The notes under the pieces: generated by a model | Databases searched by the model: none | What the model was told of the DNA's origin: nothing | The model's input: only the letters and a program-made list of their open reading frames with translations | Translations under genes and position numbers: made by a program | In this document: positions 7,350 to 15,199 of the stretch, piece by piece | Layout: the number at the start of each line of letters is the position of its first letter | Numbering within the stretch: position 1 is the stretch's first letter | NCBI RefSeq assembly: GCF_017829975.1 | Contig: NZ_JAEEGA010000005.1 | Span: 245,038-309,037, forward strand | Length of the DNA: 64,000 bases | DNA from: Vagococcus allomyrinae | GTDB taxonomy: Bacteria > Bacillota > Bacilli > Lactobacillales > Vagococcaceae | Direction of reading: 5' to 3'

Positions 7350-8342
7350 ATGACATCAATGAAAGCAAAATTAGGTCTATTATTAACTACTGGGGTAGCT
7401 CTTGCTAGTTTAGCAGCTTGTGGCAATGGCAGTAAAGATAGCGAGGGGTCTGATTCAGGAAGCGAGAAAAAATCCGTTGGGGTGCTTCAGTTAGTTGAAC
7501 ATGAATCATTAGATGCTACCTATGAAGGCTTTAAGGAAGCCTTGGAAGAAGAAGGGTTCAAAGAAGGAGACAATTTAACCATTGAGTATCAAAACGCTCA
7601 AAACAATCAAGACAACTTAAAAAGCATGAGTGAGAAATTAGTGAAAGCAAAACCTGATTTAATTTTAGGGATTGCCACTCCGGCCGCTCAATCACTGTTA
7701 AATGAAACGACTGAAATCCCTATTTTGGTAACAGCTGTGACGGACTTAGCTGAAGCAAAATTAGTTGAAAGTAACGAAAAACCTGGCGGGAACTTGTCAG
7801 GAACTAGCGATATGGGACCGATTGAAGAGCAAATTGATCTATTATTAAGCATTGTGCCCGACGCTAAGACCGTTGGCATCATGTACAATGCCAGTGAAGC
7901 AAACTCTATTATCCAAGCAAACATTGCGAAAAAAGCATTGGAAAAAGCCGGTGTTAAAGTTAGTGAAAAAACCGCAAACTCAACTAATGATGTCCAACAA
8001 GTAACCTCTAGTTTAGCTAAGAACGTCGATGCTATTTATATTCCAACGGATAACACCTTTGCCAGTGCGGCAGCCGTGGTTGGCGAAGTTGCGAAAGAAC
8101 AAAAAATTCCTGTTATCGCGGCATCTGTTGGTCAAATTGAGGAAGGTGGTTTAGCTACTTTTGGTATCGACTACAAATCACTTGGTAAACAAACCGGGCA
8201 GATGGCTGCTAAAATTTTAAGAGGGGAAGCTAAGCCAGCTGATATGCCAGTCGAATATTCAAAAGATGCCACATTGTTTGTTAATGAGGAGATGGCCAAA
8301 GCTTTAGGTATTGACCCCGCCAGTATCAAAGCACCTAAATAA
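7350..8342 (+). CDS. trpX: TrpX-like aromatic amino acid-binding ABC lipoprotein
   Basis: This 330-residue lipoprotein has a signal peptide with lipobox LAAC (Cys24) and a Gly/Ser/Asp linker, then an ABC_sub_bind fold (GVLQLVEHESLDATYEGFKEAL and PDLILGIATPAAQSL motifs). Streptococcal members of this family bind tryptophan and related members bind phenylalanine, so an aromatic ligand is likely. AAGGAGGAA precedes the ATG. It heads a three-gene operon with a permease and an ATPase, and the upstream leader rich in Phe and Tyr codons supports an aromatic substrate, perhaps Phe or Tyr rather than Trp. The symbol follows the family, not a proven ligand. Confidence 0.85.
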   Translation: MTSMKAKLGLLLTTGVALASLAACGNGSKDSEGSDSGSEKKSVGVLQLVEHESLDATYEGFKEALEEEGFKEGDNLTIEYQNAQNNQDNLKSMSEKLVKAKPDLILGIATPAAQSLLNETTEIPILVTAVTDLAEAKLVESNEKPGGNLSGTSDMGPIEEQIDLLLSIVPDAKTVGIMYNASEANSIIQANIAKKALEKAGVKVSEKTANSTNDVQQVTSSLAKNVDAIYIPTDNTFASAAAVVGEVAKEQKIPVIAASVGQIEEGGLATFGIDYKSLGKQTGQMAAKILRGEAKPADMPVEYSKDATLFVNEEMAKALGIDPASIKAPK

Positions 8343-8385
8343 CCTAAAATAAACAACGCTTTTAGGCAGAAAAGAGATAGTTAAT

Positions 8386-9309
8386 ATGGAAATTCTCAGT
8401 AATATTTTAACAAACTTACCCTCAATTGCAGTATCGTCGATTTCACAAGGGTTATTGTGGTCGTTACTTGCTATTGGCGTATTTATCACTTACCGTATTC
8501 TTGATGTGGCTGATTTAACTACCGAAGGGACTTTCCCTTTAGGTGGTGCCATAGCTGCGACGGCCATCGTTAACGGTTTATCACCTGTTATTGGCACTTT
8601 GCTTGGCTTTGGCGGTGGTATGTTAGCTGGATTAATCTCCGGTTTACTTCATACCAAACTGAAAATTCCTGCTCTTTTAGCTGGAATCATTACCATGACT
8701 GGTCTTTATTCGATTAACTCCCGCATTATGGGAAAACCAAATGTGTCATTGCTTGGCGAAGAACGACTCTTTTCCAGTTTTGAAGCTCTCGGTTTCAATA
8801 AAGAAAATGCTGTCATCTTTGTCGGTCTAATCATTGTCGCAATTGTTATTGTTACTTTATACGTCTTCTTCCGAACAGAAATCGGTCTATCCATCGTGGC
8901 CACTGGTGACAATTTAGAAATGAGTGAAGCCAACGGCATCAACACTCATACAACTAAAATTTTAGGATACATGATTTCCAATGGATGTATTGCCCTCAGC
9001 GGTGCTTTATTAGCTCAAAATAACGGCTTTGCCGATTTAAATGCTGGTGTTGGAACGATCGTTATCGGACTGGCTTCCATCATCATTTCAGAAGTTTTAT
9101 TTGCTAGTCAACCTCTCTTCTTCAGAATGTGCTCCATCGTTTTAGGCGCTATCATTTATCGGTTTATTCTGGCGATTATTTTAGAATTTCCGATTGAAGC
9201 CAATGACAACAAATTATTTTCAGCTTTAATCCTTATTCTCTGCCTATCGCTTCCGCTAATCAAGAAAAAAATGCGTCGAAAAAACGGGAAAGGAGCGCCA
9301 GCTAAATGA
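8386..9309 (+). CDS. trpY: ABC transporter permease of the TrpX system
   Basis: The 307-residue protein is highly hydrophobic, with about eight membrane segments and a basic tail (KKKMRRKNGKG). It belongs to the LivM/RbsC-like BPD_transp_2 class that partners ABC_sub_bind lipoproteins. Motifs such as DVADLTTEGTFPLGGA near the N-terminus and TGDNLEMSEANGI in the cytoplasmic coupling loop are typical. It starts 43 bases after trpX and its TGA overlaps the ATG of the ATPase gene, so translation is coupled. It presumably works as a dimer carrying the amino acid across the membrane. Confidence 0.87.
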   Translation: MEILSNILTNLPSIAVSSISQGLLWSLLAIGVFITYRILDVADLTTEGTFPLGGAIAATAIVNGLSPVIGTLLGFGGGMLAGLISGLLHTKLKIPALLAGIITMTGLYSINSRIMGKPNVSLLGEERLFSSFEALGFNKENAVIFVGLIIVAIVIVTLYVFFRTEIGLSIVATGDNLEMSEANGINTHTTKILGYMISNGCIALSGALLAQNNGFADLNAGVGTIVIGLASIIISEVLFASQPLFFRMCSIVLGAIIYRFILAIILEFPIEANDNKLFSALILILCLSLPLIKKKMRRKNGKGAPAK

Positions 9310-10109
9310 CCACAATCTTAAAAATAGACAATTTGCACCAATATTTTGAACGGGGAACTGTCAATGAAAATCATGTCTTAAAAGGCATTGATCTTGAAAT
9401 CAATCAAGGGGATTTTATTACCATCATCGGTGGAAATGGCGCTGGTAAATCAACGCTGCTCAATAGCATTGCTGGCACCCTTCCAATTGAAGAAGGCCAG
9501 ATGTTCTTAGGCTCAAAAAATATCACCAAACAAAATGTCGTCAAACGTTCCAAACAAATCAGTCGTGTATTTCAAGACCCTAAAATGGGGACAGCGGTTC
9601 GTTTGACTGTTGAAGAAAATCTGGCCATAGCTTTAAAACGTGGCAAACCGCGCGGCTTTACCAAAGGAGTTAAAGCCATTAATCGCAACTTTTTCCGTGA
9701 ACAACTGGCAACCCTTAACCTAGGATTAGAAGATCGACTGCAAGCAGAAATCGGCCTTTTGTCCGGTGGTCAACGACAAGCCATCACATTACTGATGGCC
9801 ACCATTGTCAAACCAGAATTAATCTTACTTGACGAACACACTGCCGCGTTAGATCCAAAAACGTCGGCCTTAGTGATGGCTTTAACTGAAAAACTCATTA
9901 CAGAACAAGCACTCACTGCTTTTATGGTCACGCATAACATGGAAGATGCGATAAAGTACGGCAACCGATTAATCATGTTGCATCAAGGGACTATCGCTGT
10001 TGACATTGCTGGTGAAGAAAAACAAAACTTAACCGTTACCGATTTATTAGATCTTTTCCATAAACAAAGTGGCTCGGCTATAAAAGACGATTCATTATTA
10101 CTTGTTTAA
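9306..10109 (+). CDS. trpZ: ABC transporter ATP-binding protein of the TrpX system
   Basis: This 267-residue single ATPase domain powers the TrpX-TrpY importer. It has Walker A GGNGAGKST (about 42-50), the LSGGQRQAI signature, Walker B LILLDEHTAALDP and a switch histidine in MVTHNMED. The Walker B region reads DEHTAALDP rather than the common DEPTAALDP, a known variant in this subfamily. Its ATG overlaps the permease stop by four bases (ATGA). A strong terminator follows directly, closing the operon. Confidence 0.9.
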   Translation: MTTILKIDNLHQYFERGTVNENHVLKGIDLEINQGDFITIIGGNGAGKSTLLNSIAGTLPIEEGQMFLGSKNITKQNVVKRSKQISRVFQDPKMGTAVRLTVEENLAIALKRGKPRGFTKGVKAINRNFFREQLATLNLGLEDRLQAEIGLLSGGQRQAITLLMATIVKPELILLDEHTAALDPKTSALVMALTEKLITEQALTAFMVTHNMEDAIKYGNRLIMLHQGTIAVDIAGEEKQNLTVTDLLDLFHKQSGSAIKDDSLLLV

Positions 10110-10113
10110 ACGC

Positions 10114-10152
10114 AAAAAAACGTCCCACGAGCAACCGTGTGACGTTTTTTTT
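10114..10152 (+). terminator. Terminator of trpXYZ
   Basis: AAAAAACGTC and GACGTTTTTT arms, extended inward by CACG/CGTG with one mismatch, enclose an AGCAAC loop and end in a run of eight Ts. The A run on the other side also makes it usable for the facing gene at 10188. Confidence 0.9.
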
Positions 10153-10187
10153 CATCCGTTGCCAATCCCCTGATCGCCAACTTCTTT

Positions 10188-10400
10188 TTAACCACCCATC
10201 AGGAAGTCTAAAATATCCCAACCTTCAGTTGTTTCGCCTTTATACAGCTCTGTAAAGCCACAACGGGAGCAACTAACAGTAATAAACTTCTTGTTTTGGA
10301 CATCAAAAATTTTAGCGAAGTTACCTCCTGTTGCTTGAAACTGGTCAGATACAAAATGCTGATTGCCACATTTATCACAATGATATTGAACTTTATCCAT
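10188..10400 (-). CDS. Small zinc-ribbon protein (DUF2082-like)
   Basis: The 70-residue protein has two CxxC knuckles (CDKCGNQHF near the start and CSRCGFTELY near residue 46) spaced as in a zinc ribbon. It resembles the predicted nucleic-acid-binding zinc-ribbon family common in Lactobacillales. No enzyme motif is present and the function is unknown. It stands alone between two plus-strand units, with a good AAGGAGGAGAAAG ribosome site before the ATG. Confidence 0.8.
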   Translation of the reverse strand: MDKVQYHCDKCGNQHFVSDQFQATGGNFAKIFDVQNKKFITVSCSRCGFTELYKGETTEGWDILDFLMGG

Positions 10401-10591
10401 TCTTTCTCCTCCTTATTTTCTTCAGCGCTAGCTCACTAACTAGCTTTCATTAGCTTCGTTGCTAACTCAATACAGTAAGTATACCTTTTCTTTCTACTGA
10501 TGAAATCAGTCTTTAGTCTGGATTCCACTCAGAATTACGACTGATTTTTTACAACAGAAACAAAAGTCCGCTCAAGAAAAACTATTTCAGG

Positions 10592-10619
10592 TTGACAATC
10601 TGATAACCTCGTTTACAAT
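10592..10619 (+). promoter_or_regulatory. Promoter of birA
   Basis: TTGACA (10592-10597) and TACAAT (10614-10619) are separated by 16 bases. AAGGAGG at 10628 and the ATG at 10640 follow. Confidence 0.8.
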
Positions 10620-10639
10620 ATAAGAAAAAGGAGGCCATT

Positions 10640-11617
10640 ATGTCGACGAAGAGCGCCGTATTAACTATCTTATTAGAAAACCAAGGAACACCCATCTCAG
10701 GTGAAACCATTGCACAAGAACTGTCTCTTTCACGAACTGCTATTTGGAAAGCCATAAATGAATTAAAAAAAGACGGGCATCACATTGAAAGTGTTACCAA
10801 CCAAGGTTACACCTATTTAGCCTCTGATATTCTAACCGCAGAGGGAATCCAACTTTATTTAGCACCGACAACCCCTAAAGTGACCATTAAAATTGTTGAC
10901 GAACTGGAGTCAACCAATCAAAGTCTTAAAAAAATGGCAATTGATGGTGCCCCTTCCAACACGCTTTTGATCGTCAACAAACAAACCAAAACTCGTGGGC
11001 GTTTTGGTCGCGAATACTTTGCTGTTGATAGTGGCCAAGGTGTTTACTTTAGCTTACTGCTTCATGCTAACCAACACTTTTCCGAAGTTGCCCAATACAC
11101 ACTCATGACGGCTGTGGCAATTGCTCGGGCAATTGAAACTTTCCAAAAACAGACAGTATCCATCAAATGGGTTAACGACGTCTTTATCGGGCAACAAAAA
11201 GTCTGCGGTATCTTATCTGAAGCGATAACCGATGTTGAAACCCAAACCATCGGTTCAGTCATCATTGGCGTCGGCACTAACTTTACATTGACAAAAACTG
11301 ACTTTCCCGAAGGGTTACGCCATAAAGCAACTTCTGTCTTCCCAGATGGTCATGCAACTGTTTCTCGTAATCAATTTGTGGCCACCTTTCTGAATGAGTT
11401 TTATCAACTCCTAGCCAAGCAACCAACCCACCCCGTAATTGACGAATATCGAGAACGTTCCTTAGTTATCGGGAGGGAAGTGACCTTCACTTATAATCGT
11501 CAGCCTTATAAAGGGGTTGCCACTACTATAAATGATCGAGGTGAGCTAGTTGTCACCCTCGACACGAATGAAACATTAACCCTTTCGTCTGGGGAGATTA
11601 GTCTAACCTCTTATTAA
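10640..11617 (+). CDS. birA: Biotin--protein ligase / biotin repressor BirA
   Basis: The protein attaches biotin to carboxylases through biotinyl-AMP and, in its two-domain form, also represses biotin genes. The N-terminus (residues 1-60) is a winged helix-turn-helix (SGETIAQELSLSRTAIWKAI). The catalytic domain shows RGRFGREYF (about 119-127) for biotinyl-AMP binding, a KWVND variant of the usual KWPND (176-180) and the lysine of KVCGIL (Lys187). The length of 325 matches bifunctional Firmicute BirA. It is a single-gene unit ending at a bidirectional terminator. Confidence 0.95.
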   Translation: MSTKSAVLTILLENQGTPISGETIAQELSLSRTAIWKAINELKKDGHHIESVTNQGYTYLASDILTAEGIQLYLAPTTPKVTIKIVDELESTNQSLKKMAIDGAPSNTLLIVNKQTKTRGRFGREYFAVDSGQGVYFSLLLHANQHFSEVAQYTLMTAVAIARAIETFQKQTVSIKWVNDVFIGQQKVCGILSEAITDVETQTIGSVIIGVGTNFTLTKTDFPEGLRHKATSVFPDGHATVSRNQFVATFLNEFYQLLAKQPTHPVIDEYRERSLVIGREVTFTYNRQPYKGVATTINDRGELVVTLDTNETLTLSSGEISLTSY

Positions 11618-11622
11618 AATCA

Positions 11623-11661
11623 GAAAAGCGAGTAAAATCAAAAAGATTTTACCCGCTTTTC
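11623..11661. terminator. Bidirectional terminator between birA and menA
   Basis: GAAAAGCGAGTAAAATC and GATTTTACCCGCTTTTC form a 17-bp stem with one mismatch around an AAAAA loop, midway between two converging genes. Confidence 0.9.
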
Positions 11662-11674
11662 AATGATAAAAAAA

Positions 11675-12619
11675 CTACTTTGTGAAAATCAAACTCAATA
11701 GCAACCCAACAATTTGGGCGCTATTTAAAGCCACTAAATTTTTCAAAGATATCACAAAGGTTTTGCTTTTCACTTGTTCGACATTAAATAGTCTTAAATT
11801 TTTAACCACCAAGGGAAGAGTCAAAAAAACGATCAACATGCTCCAGTGATAGACATTAAATACCACACCTATGGTAATTGTTGCATAGCAGCCATACATC
11901 AATAGATTAAACAGCTTGACGCCATTTTCTTTACCAATATAGAAAGGCAAGGTATAGCGGTGATTGGCAATGTCTTCTTCCAAGTCACACAGATTATTGG
12001 CTAACATAATATTGGCAATGGTGAAAATCATTGGCAATGAGGCCCACACAATTGCCAGTAGCGGTTTAATATCTCCGTGAATCACAAATTGCCAATTATC
12101 GATCGCTAGATAGAAAAACTGTAGATCGTAGGTATTAACATAAATGGTCATCATAAAAATGCCTAATCCCATAACCACACCACTAAAAACTTCTCCTAAA
12201 GGCATTCTTGATAGAGGGACTGGTCCAAACGTGTAAAAAACACCAATAAAACAACACGCACCACCCATTATTAACATCAACCAGCCTGTAGCATAGGTTA
12301 AATACCCTCCTACTAACGCGGAAAAAATCAACATAATAGTAATTAAGCGACTAACCTCTTTTTCTTTTAACCCTGCTTGGCCAACGATATTCGTCTGATA
12401 TTTATACTCATCATTTTTAGCTTTTTTAAAATCCATAAAATTGTTAATAGCTGTTGTTGTCATATCAAAAACCAGCATTCCTGCAAAGAAAATAAGAGTT
12501 GTTTCCCAGTTAAAAGATTGGAAATAGACCATTGAAAAAAGAACGCCTATTAAAAAAGGAAACAGGCTAGCCAATTTGGTTTGAATTTCAACTAATTTAA
12601 AAAATGTACTAATGGTCAT
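11675..12619 (-). CDS. menA: Demethylmenaquinone synthesis prenyltransferase (MenA/DmkA)
   Basis: This UbiA-family membrane enzyme joins a polyprenyl chain to 1,4-dihydroxy-2-naphthoate. It has about eight hydrophobic segments and the two Asp-rich motifs NNFMDFKKAKND (59-70) and NNLCDLEEDI (near 210). Length 314 is normal. It is the last gene of the minus-strand arm fmnB-menA, 12 bases after fmnB. In this context it is the DmkA of flavin-based EET, making the quinone that receives electrons from Ndh2. It may also supply a respiratory quinone if other men genes exist outside the window. Confidence 0.9.
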   Translation of the reverse strand: MTISTFFKLVEIQTKLASLFPFLIGVLFSMVYFQSFNWETTLIFFAGMLVFDMTTTAINNFMDFKKAKNDEYKYQTNIVGQAGLKEKEVSRLITIMLIFSALVGGYLTYATGWLMLIMGGACCFIGVFYTFGPVPLSRMPLGEVFSGVVMGLGIFMMTIYVNTYDLQFFYLAIDNWQFVIHGDIKPLLAIVWASLPMIFTIANIMLANNLCDLEEDIANHRYTLPFYIGKENGVKLFNLLMYGCYATITIGVVFNVYHWSMLIVFLTLPLVVKNLRLFNVEQVKSKTFVISLKNLVALNSAQIVGLLLSLIFTK

Positions 12620-12631
12620 CTGCTCACTCCT

Positions 12632-13702
12632 TTATTTTAAATCACGAATGTCTCCAATTTCATAACCAGATTCTTCATTTAACTCAAAGGTCTCTTTCAC
12701 ACCACTGCTTAAATACAGTTTATCGTCCCGCGTAACAAAAATGGCATCCACATTTTTCAATTGATTAACATGAGCCATTCCTTCTTTAACGCCCATTGAA
12801 AAAATCGCTGTAGAAAGCCCATCACCATCAATCGATTCCTTGGAAATAATCGTCACACCCGCAATTTCATTATCAAATGGATAGCCTGTTTTAGGGTTAA
12901 ATAGATGGTGAAAGGTTTCACCATTAACCTTTAAATTTCGTTCATAGATCCCTGACGTGACCAATGATTTATTTGAAGCCGGCACTGAACCAACAATGGT
13001 ATTGCGGGCTTGATTTGGATCTTGAATCCCAACTTTCCAATCGCTGTTTTCTTTCCGAGGGCTGTGACCTAATACATAGACATTGCCACCTAAGTCAACA
13101 ATTGCTGTCGTCACATCGTTAGCCTTAAAAACCTTAACCACTTCATCAGTGATATACCCTTTAGCAATCGCGCCTAGATCCAATTCCATGCCTTTTTTCT
13201 CTAAAAACACCGTCTGTTCATCATCATCAAGAATCACCTGTTCATGTTTGACTAGTTTTAAAGCCTCATCAATTTCACTTTGCTCTGGCTTTCGAGCATC
13301 ATCAAATCCAATATGCCACAATTGAGTAATGGGACCTATTGATAAATCAAATCCGTCGTCTGATTCTACACTATATTGATAAGCTTTTTTGATCAATGGA
13401 TAAACGTCGTCCGAAACTTTAACCGGCTTGATTCCAGCCTGTTCATTGATTTTATCTACTTCTGATCCAGGCTCATTCACGGTAATTTTATCAGCCAATT
13501 CTTTCACTCGGTCAAAGCCCTTTTTTAAGACCGCTTCTTTCCCATCATCGTAAATCTGCATTTTTACATAAGTCCCCATTAAAAACTGTTGATCACTGTA
13601 GGCTTCTTTATTAATCACAGCTTCCTCTTTTTTATTGCAAGCCGTTAGTCCTAAAACTAAAAAGAGACTCAACCCAACAACGATTTTATGTGTTTTACTC
13701 AT
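12632..13702 (-). CDS. fmnB: FMN transferase, ApbE family lipoprotein (FmnB)
   Basis: The enzyme transfers FMN from FAD to a Ser/Thr of an acceptor protein outside the membrane. It has a signal peptide with lipobox LTAC (Cys22). The ApbE domain shows DLGAIAKGYITDEV and HHLFNPKTGYPFDN, with Mg-binding acidic residues near DGDGLSTAIFSMG. Length 356 is typical. The acceptor is almost certainly PplA, encoded just upstream and carrying two target motifs. A hairpin terminator lies between pplA and fmnB, so expression levels may differ. The role follows characterised Listeria EET genes. Confidence 0.93.
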   Translation of the reverse strand: MSKTHKIVVGLSLFLVLGLTACNKKEEAVINKEAYSDQQFLMGTYVKMQIYDDGKEAVLKKGFDRVKELADKITVNEPGSEVDKINEQAGIKPVKVSDDVYPLIKKAYQYSVESDDGFDLSIGPITQLWHIGFDDARKPEQSEIDEALKLVKHEQVILDDDEQTVFLEKKGMELDLGAIAKGYITDEVVKVFKANDVTTAIVDLGGNVYVLGHSPRKENSDWKVGIQDPNQARNTIVGSVPASNKSLVTSGIYERNLKVNGETFHHLFNPKTGYPFDNEIAGVTIISKESIDGDGLSTAIFSMGVKEGMAHVNQLKNVDAIFVTRDDKLYLSSGVKETFELNEESGYEIGDIRDLK

Positions 13703-13908
13703 TTTATCCTCCCCTAATTTAACTGCCCTTTTATCTTACTAAATATATTATACTGATATTTTCTTCTTTCATTTTATCAGTTAAAGGTTTAATCCGCATC
13801 AACAAATGCTTTTAATTTTTAACCAATGTTAGTTTACCTCTTTTTAAGGCAATATACAAAAATAGACCATAGTTTAATAAAATATTATTAATCCACCCCC
13901 TGACATAG

Positions 13909-13947
13909 AAAAACAACAAGCTCTAAAATTCAGAACTTGTTGTTTTT
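13909..13947 (-). terminator. Terminator after pplA
   Basis: AAAAACAACAAG and CTTGTTGTTTTT form a 12-bp stem around a 15-base loop directly downstream of the pplA stop, with U-rich sequence on the minus strand. Confidence 0.85.
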
Positions 13948-13965
13948 GTTCATTAATCTAAAAAA

Positions 13966-14898
13966 TTATTTACCCATTACAATGTTATCTACTTCAATTT
14001 TAGCTGTGTCACCTTTTTCAGCTGCATTAACTAATTGTTCAGCGTACATTTGGAACGCGTGAGTTGAATGTGTTGCACCCGTTACAACGTCGATATTAGC
14101 TGGTGATTGATCTTCAGCTTCAAGCAATGCCTTGTTTAGAGCTGGAATAAATTCTGCTGGGCCAACACCGGCTTTTTCTGTCATCATTTCATTGTAGTCT
14201 TTATCGTCTACTTTTGATTTACCTTCAGCATTGATATTATCATATTTTGATTCAGTAATTTTTTTGTCTTTAACCACAATTGTAAAGACTGTACGGTAAC
14301 CATTAGATTCGTTTTTCTCTTCTAATGTGTATTCACCGTCTTTTAAATCCGCCCCATTGTCGATTTCAATTTTATCTGTGTTACCAGCTTGAGATGCTTG
14401 GATTAATTGTTGTGCATAGTTTTTAAATGATGCTGTTGAATGGGTTGCTCCTGTAACGACTTCAACACCATCAGCTGATTGAGCCGAAACCAAAGACTCA
14501 TTTAATTCAGGAATAAACTCAACTGGGCCAACACCAGCTTTGTCCTTCATCATTTTTTGATACTCTTCATCATCTACTTTAGATTTGCCATCAGCATTGA
14601 TGTTATCATATTTTGATTCAACAATTTTTCCATCTTTAACCACGATTGAAAAAACAGCTCGATAGCCATTGTTCTCATTTTTTTCTTCTAGTGTAAAGGT
14701 TCCATCTTTTAAATCCCCACCAGCAATTTTAGTTGCTTCTGTTGATTCTTCTGTCTTTTCAGATGATTTTGATGTTTCTTCTGTTTTTGAAGAAGACGCT
14801 TTTGTTTCATCAGACTTGTTATCTGGTGAACAAGCTGCCAATGCCAATGTTGATAATGCTAATACCGCAAACCCCGTAACAAATTTTGTTGATTTCAT
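13966..14898 (-). CDS. pplA: PplA, flavinylated EET lipoprotein with two FMN-binding domains
   Basis: This surface lipoprotein carries covalently bound FMN and passes electrons to extracellular acceptors. A signal peptide ends in lipobox LAAC (Cys23), followed by a Ser/Thr/Glu-rich linker (about 25-58). Two FMN_bind repeats (about 64-165 and 184-290) are very alike; each has the flavinylation motif VVTGATHST with the acceptor Thr at 149 and 273. Length 310 matches Listeria PplA. A Rex-like operator lies upstream and ndh2 is divergent. The near-identity of the repeats suggests recent duplication or gene conversion. Confidence 0.94.
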   Translation of the reverse strand: MKSTKFVTGFAVLALSTLALAACSPDNKSDETKASSSKTEETSKSSEKTEESTEATKIAGGDLKDGTFTLEEKNENNGYRAVFSIVVKDGKIVESKYDNINADGKSKVDDEEYQKMMKDKAGVGPVEFIPELNESLVSAQSADGVEVVTGATHSTASFKNYAQQLIQASQAGNTDKIEIDNGADLKDGEYTLEEKNESNGYRTVFTIVVKDKKITESKYDNINAEGKSKVDDKDYNEMMTEKAGVGPAEFIPALNKALLEAEDQSPANIDVVTGATHSTHAFQMYAEQLVNAAEKGDTAKIEVDNIVMGK

Positions 14899-15199
14899 GA
14901 TTCTTCCACCTTTTCTTTATTTTTTCACTTTGTACATTCTTAATTGTGAAATATTTTACATAATCAGTTTATCTCATTCTTTCACACAATGCAATAACTA
15001 TTTCATTTTTTAATATTTTTCACATATTTACTGTTTTTATAATGTACCTTTGTTGATTTTTTCTCATAATTTTGTGATAAACAGAAAATATATTAGACTT
15101 CTGAGCCATTTGGTTATATAATTAATTAGATTGTGTAATTATTTTCAAAGCAATTATTTTTGTACAAAGTATATCTATTTAAAAGGAGAGGTTAAAACT
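14899..15199. other. Divergent regulatory region between pplA and ndh2
   Basis: About 300 AT-rich bases without a gene. It holds the Rex-like box at 14944-14961, a weaker look-alike at 15131-15148 (TTGTGTAATTATTTTCAA) just before ndh2, and the two divergent promoters, which I could not place with certainty. Confidence 0.6.
14944..14961. promoter_or_regulatory. Candidate Rex (NADH-sensing repressor) operator before pplA
   Basis: TTGTGAAATATTTTACAT matches the Firmicute Rex consensus TTGTGAAATATTTCACAA at 16 of 18 positions. It lies 46-63 bases before the pplA start and overlaps its likely -10 region. Rex leaves such sites when NADH is high, which would switch the electron-export lipoprotein on under reducing conditions. 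Confidence 0.6.
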
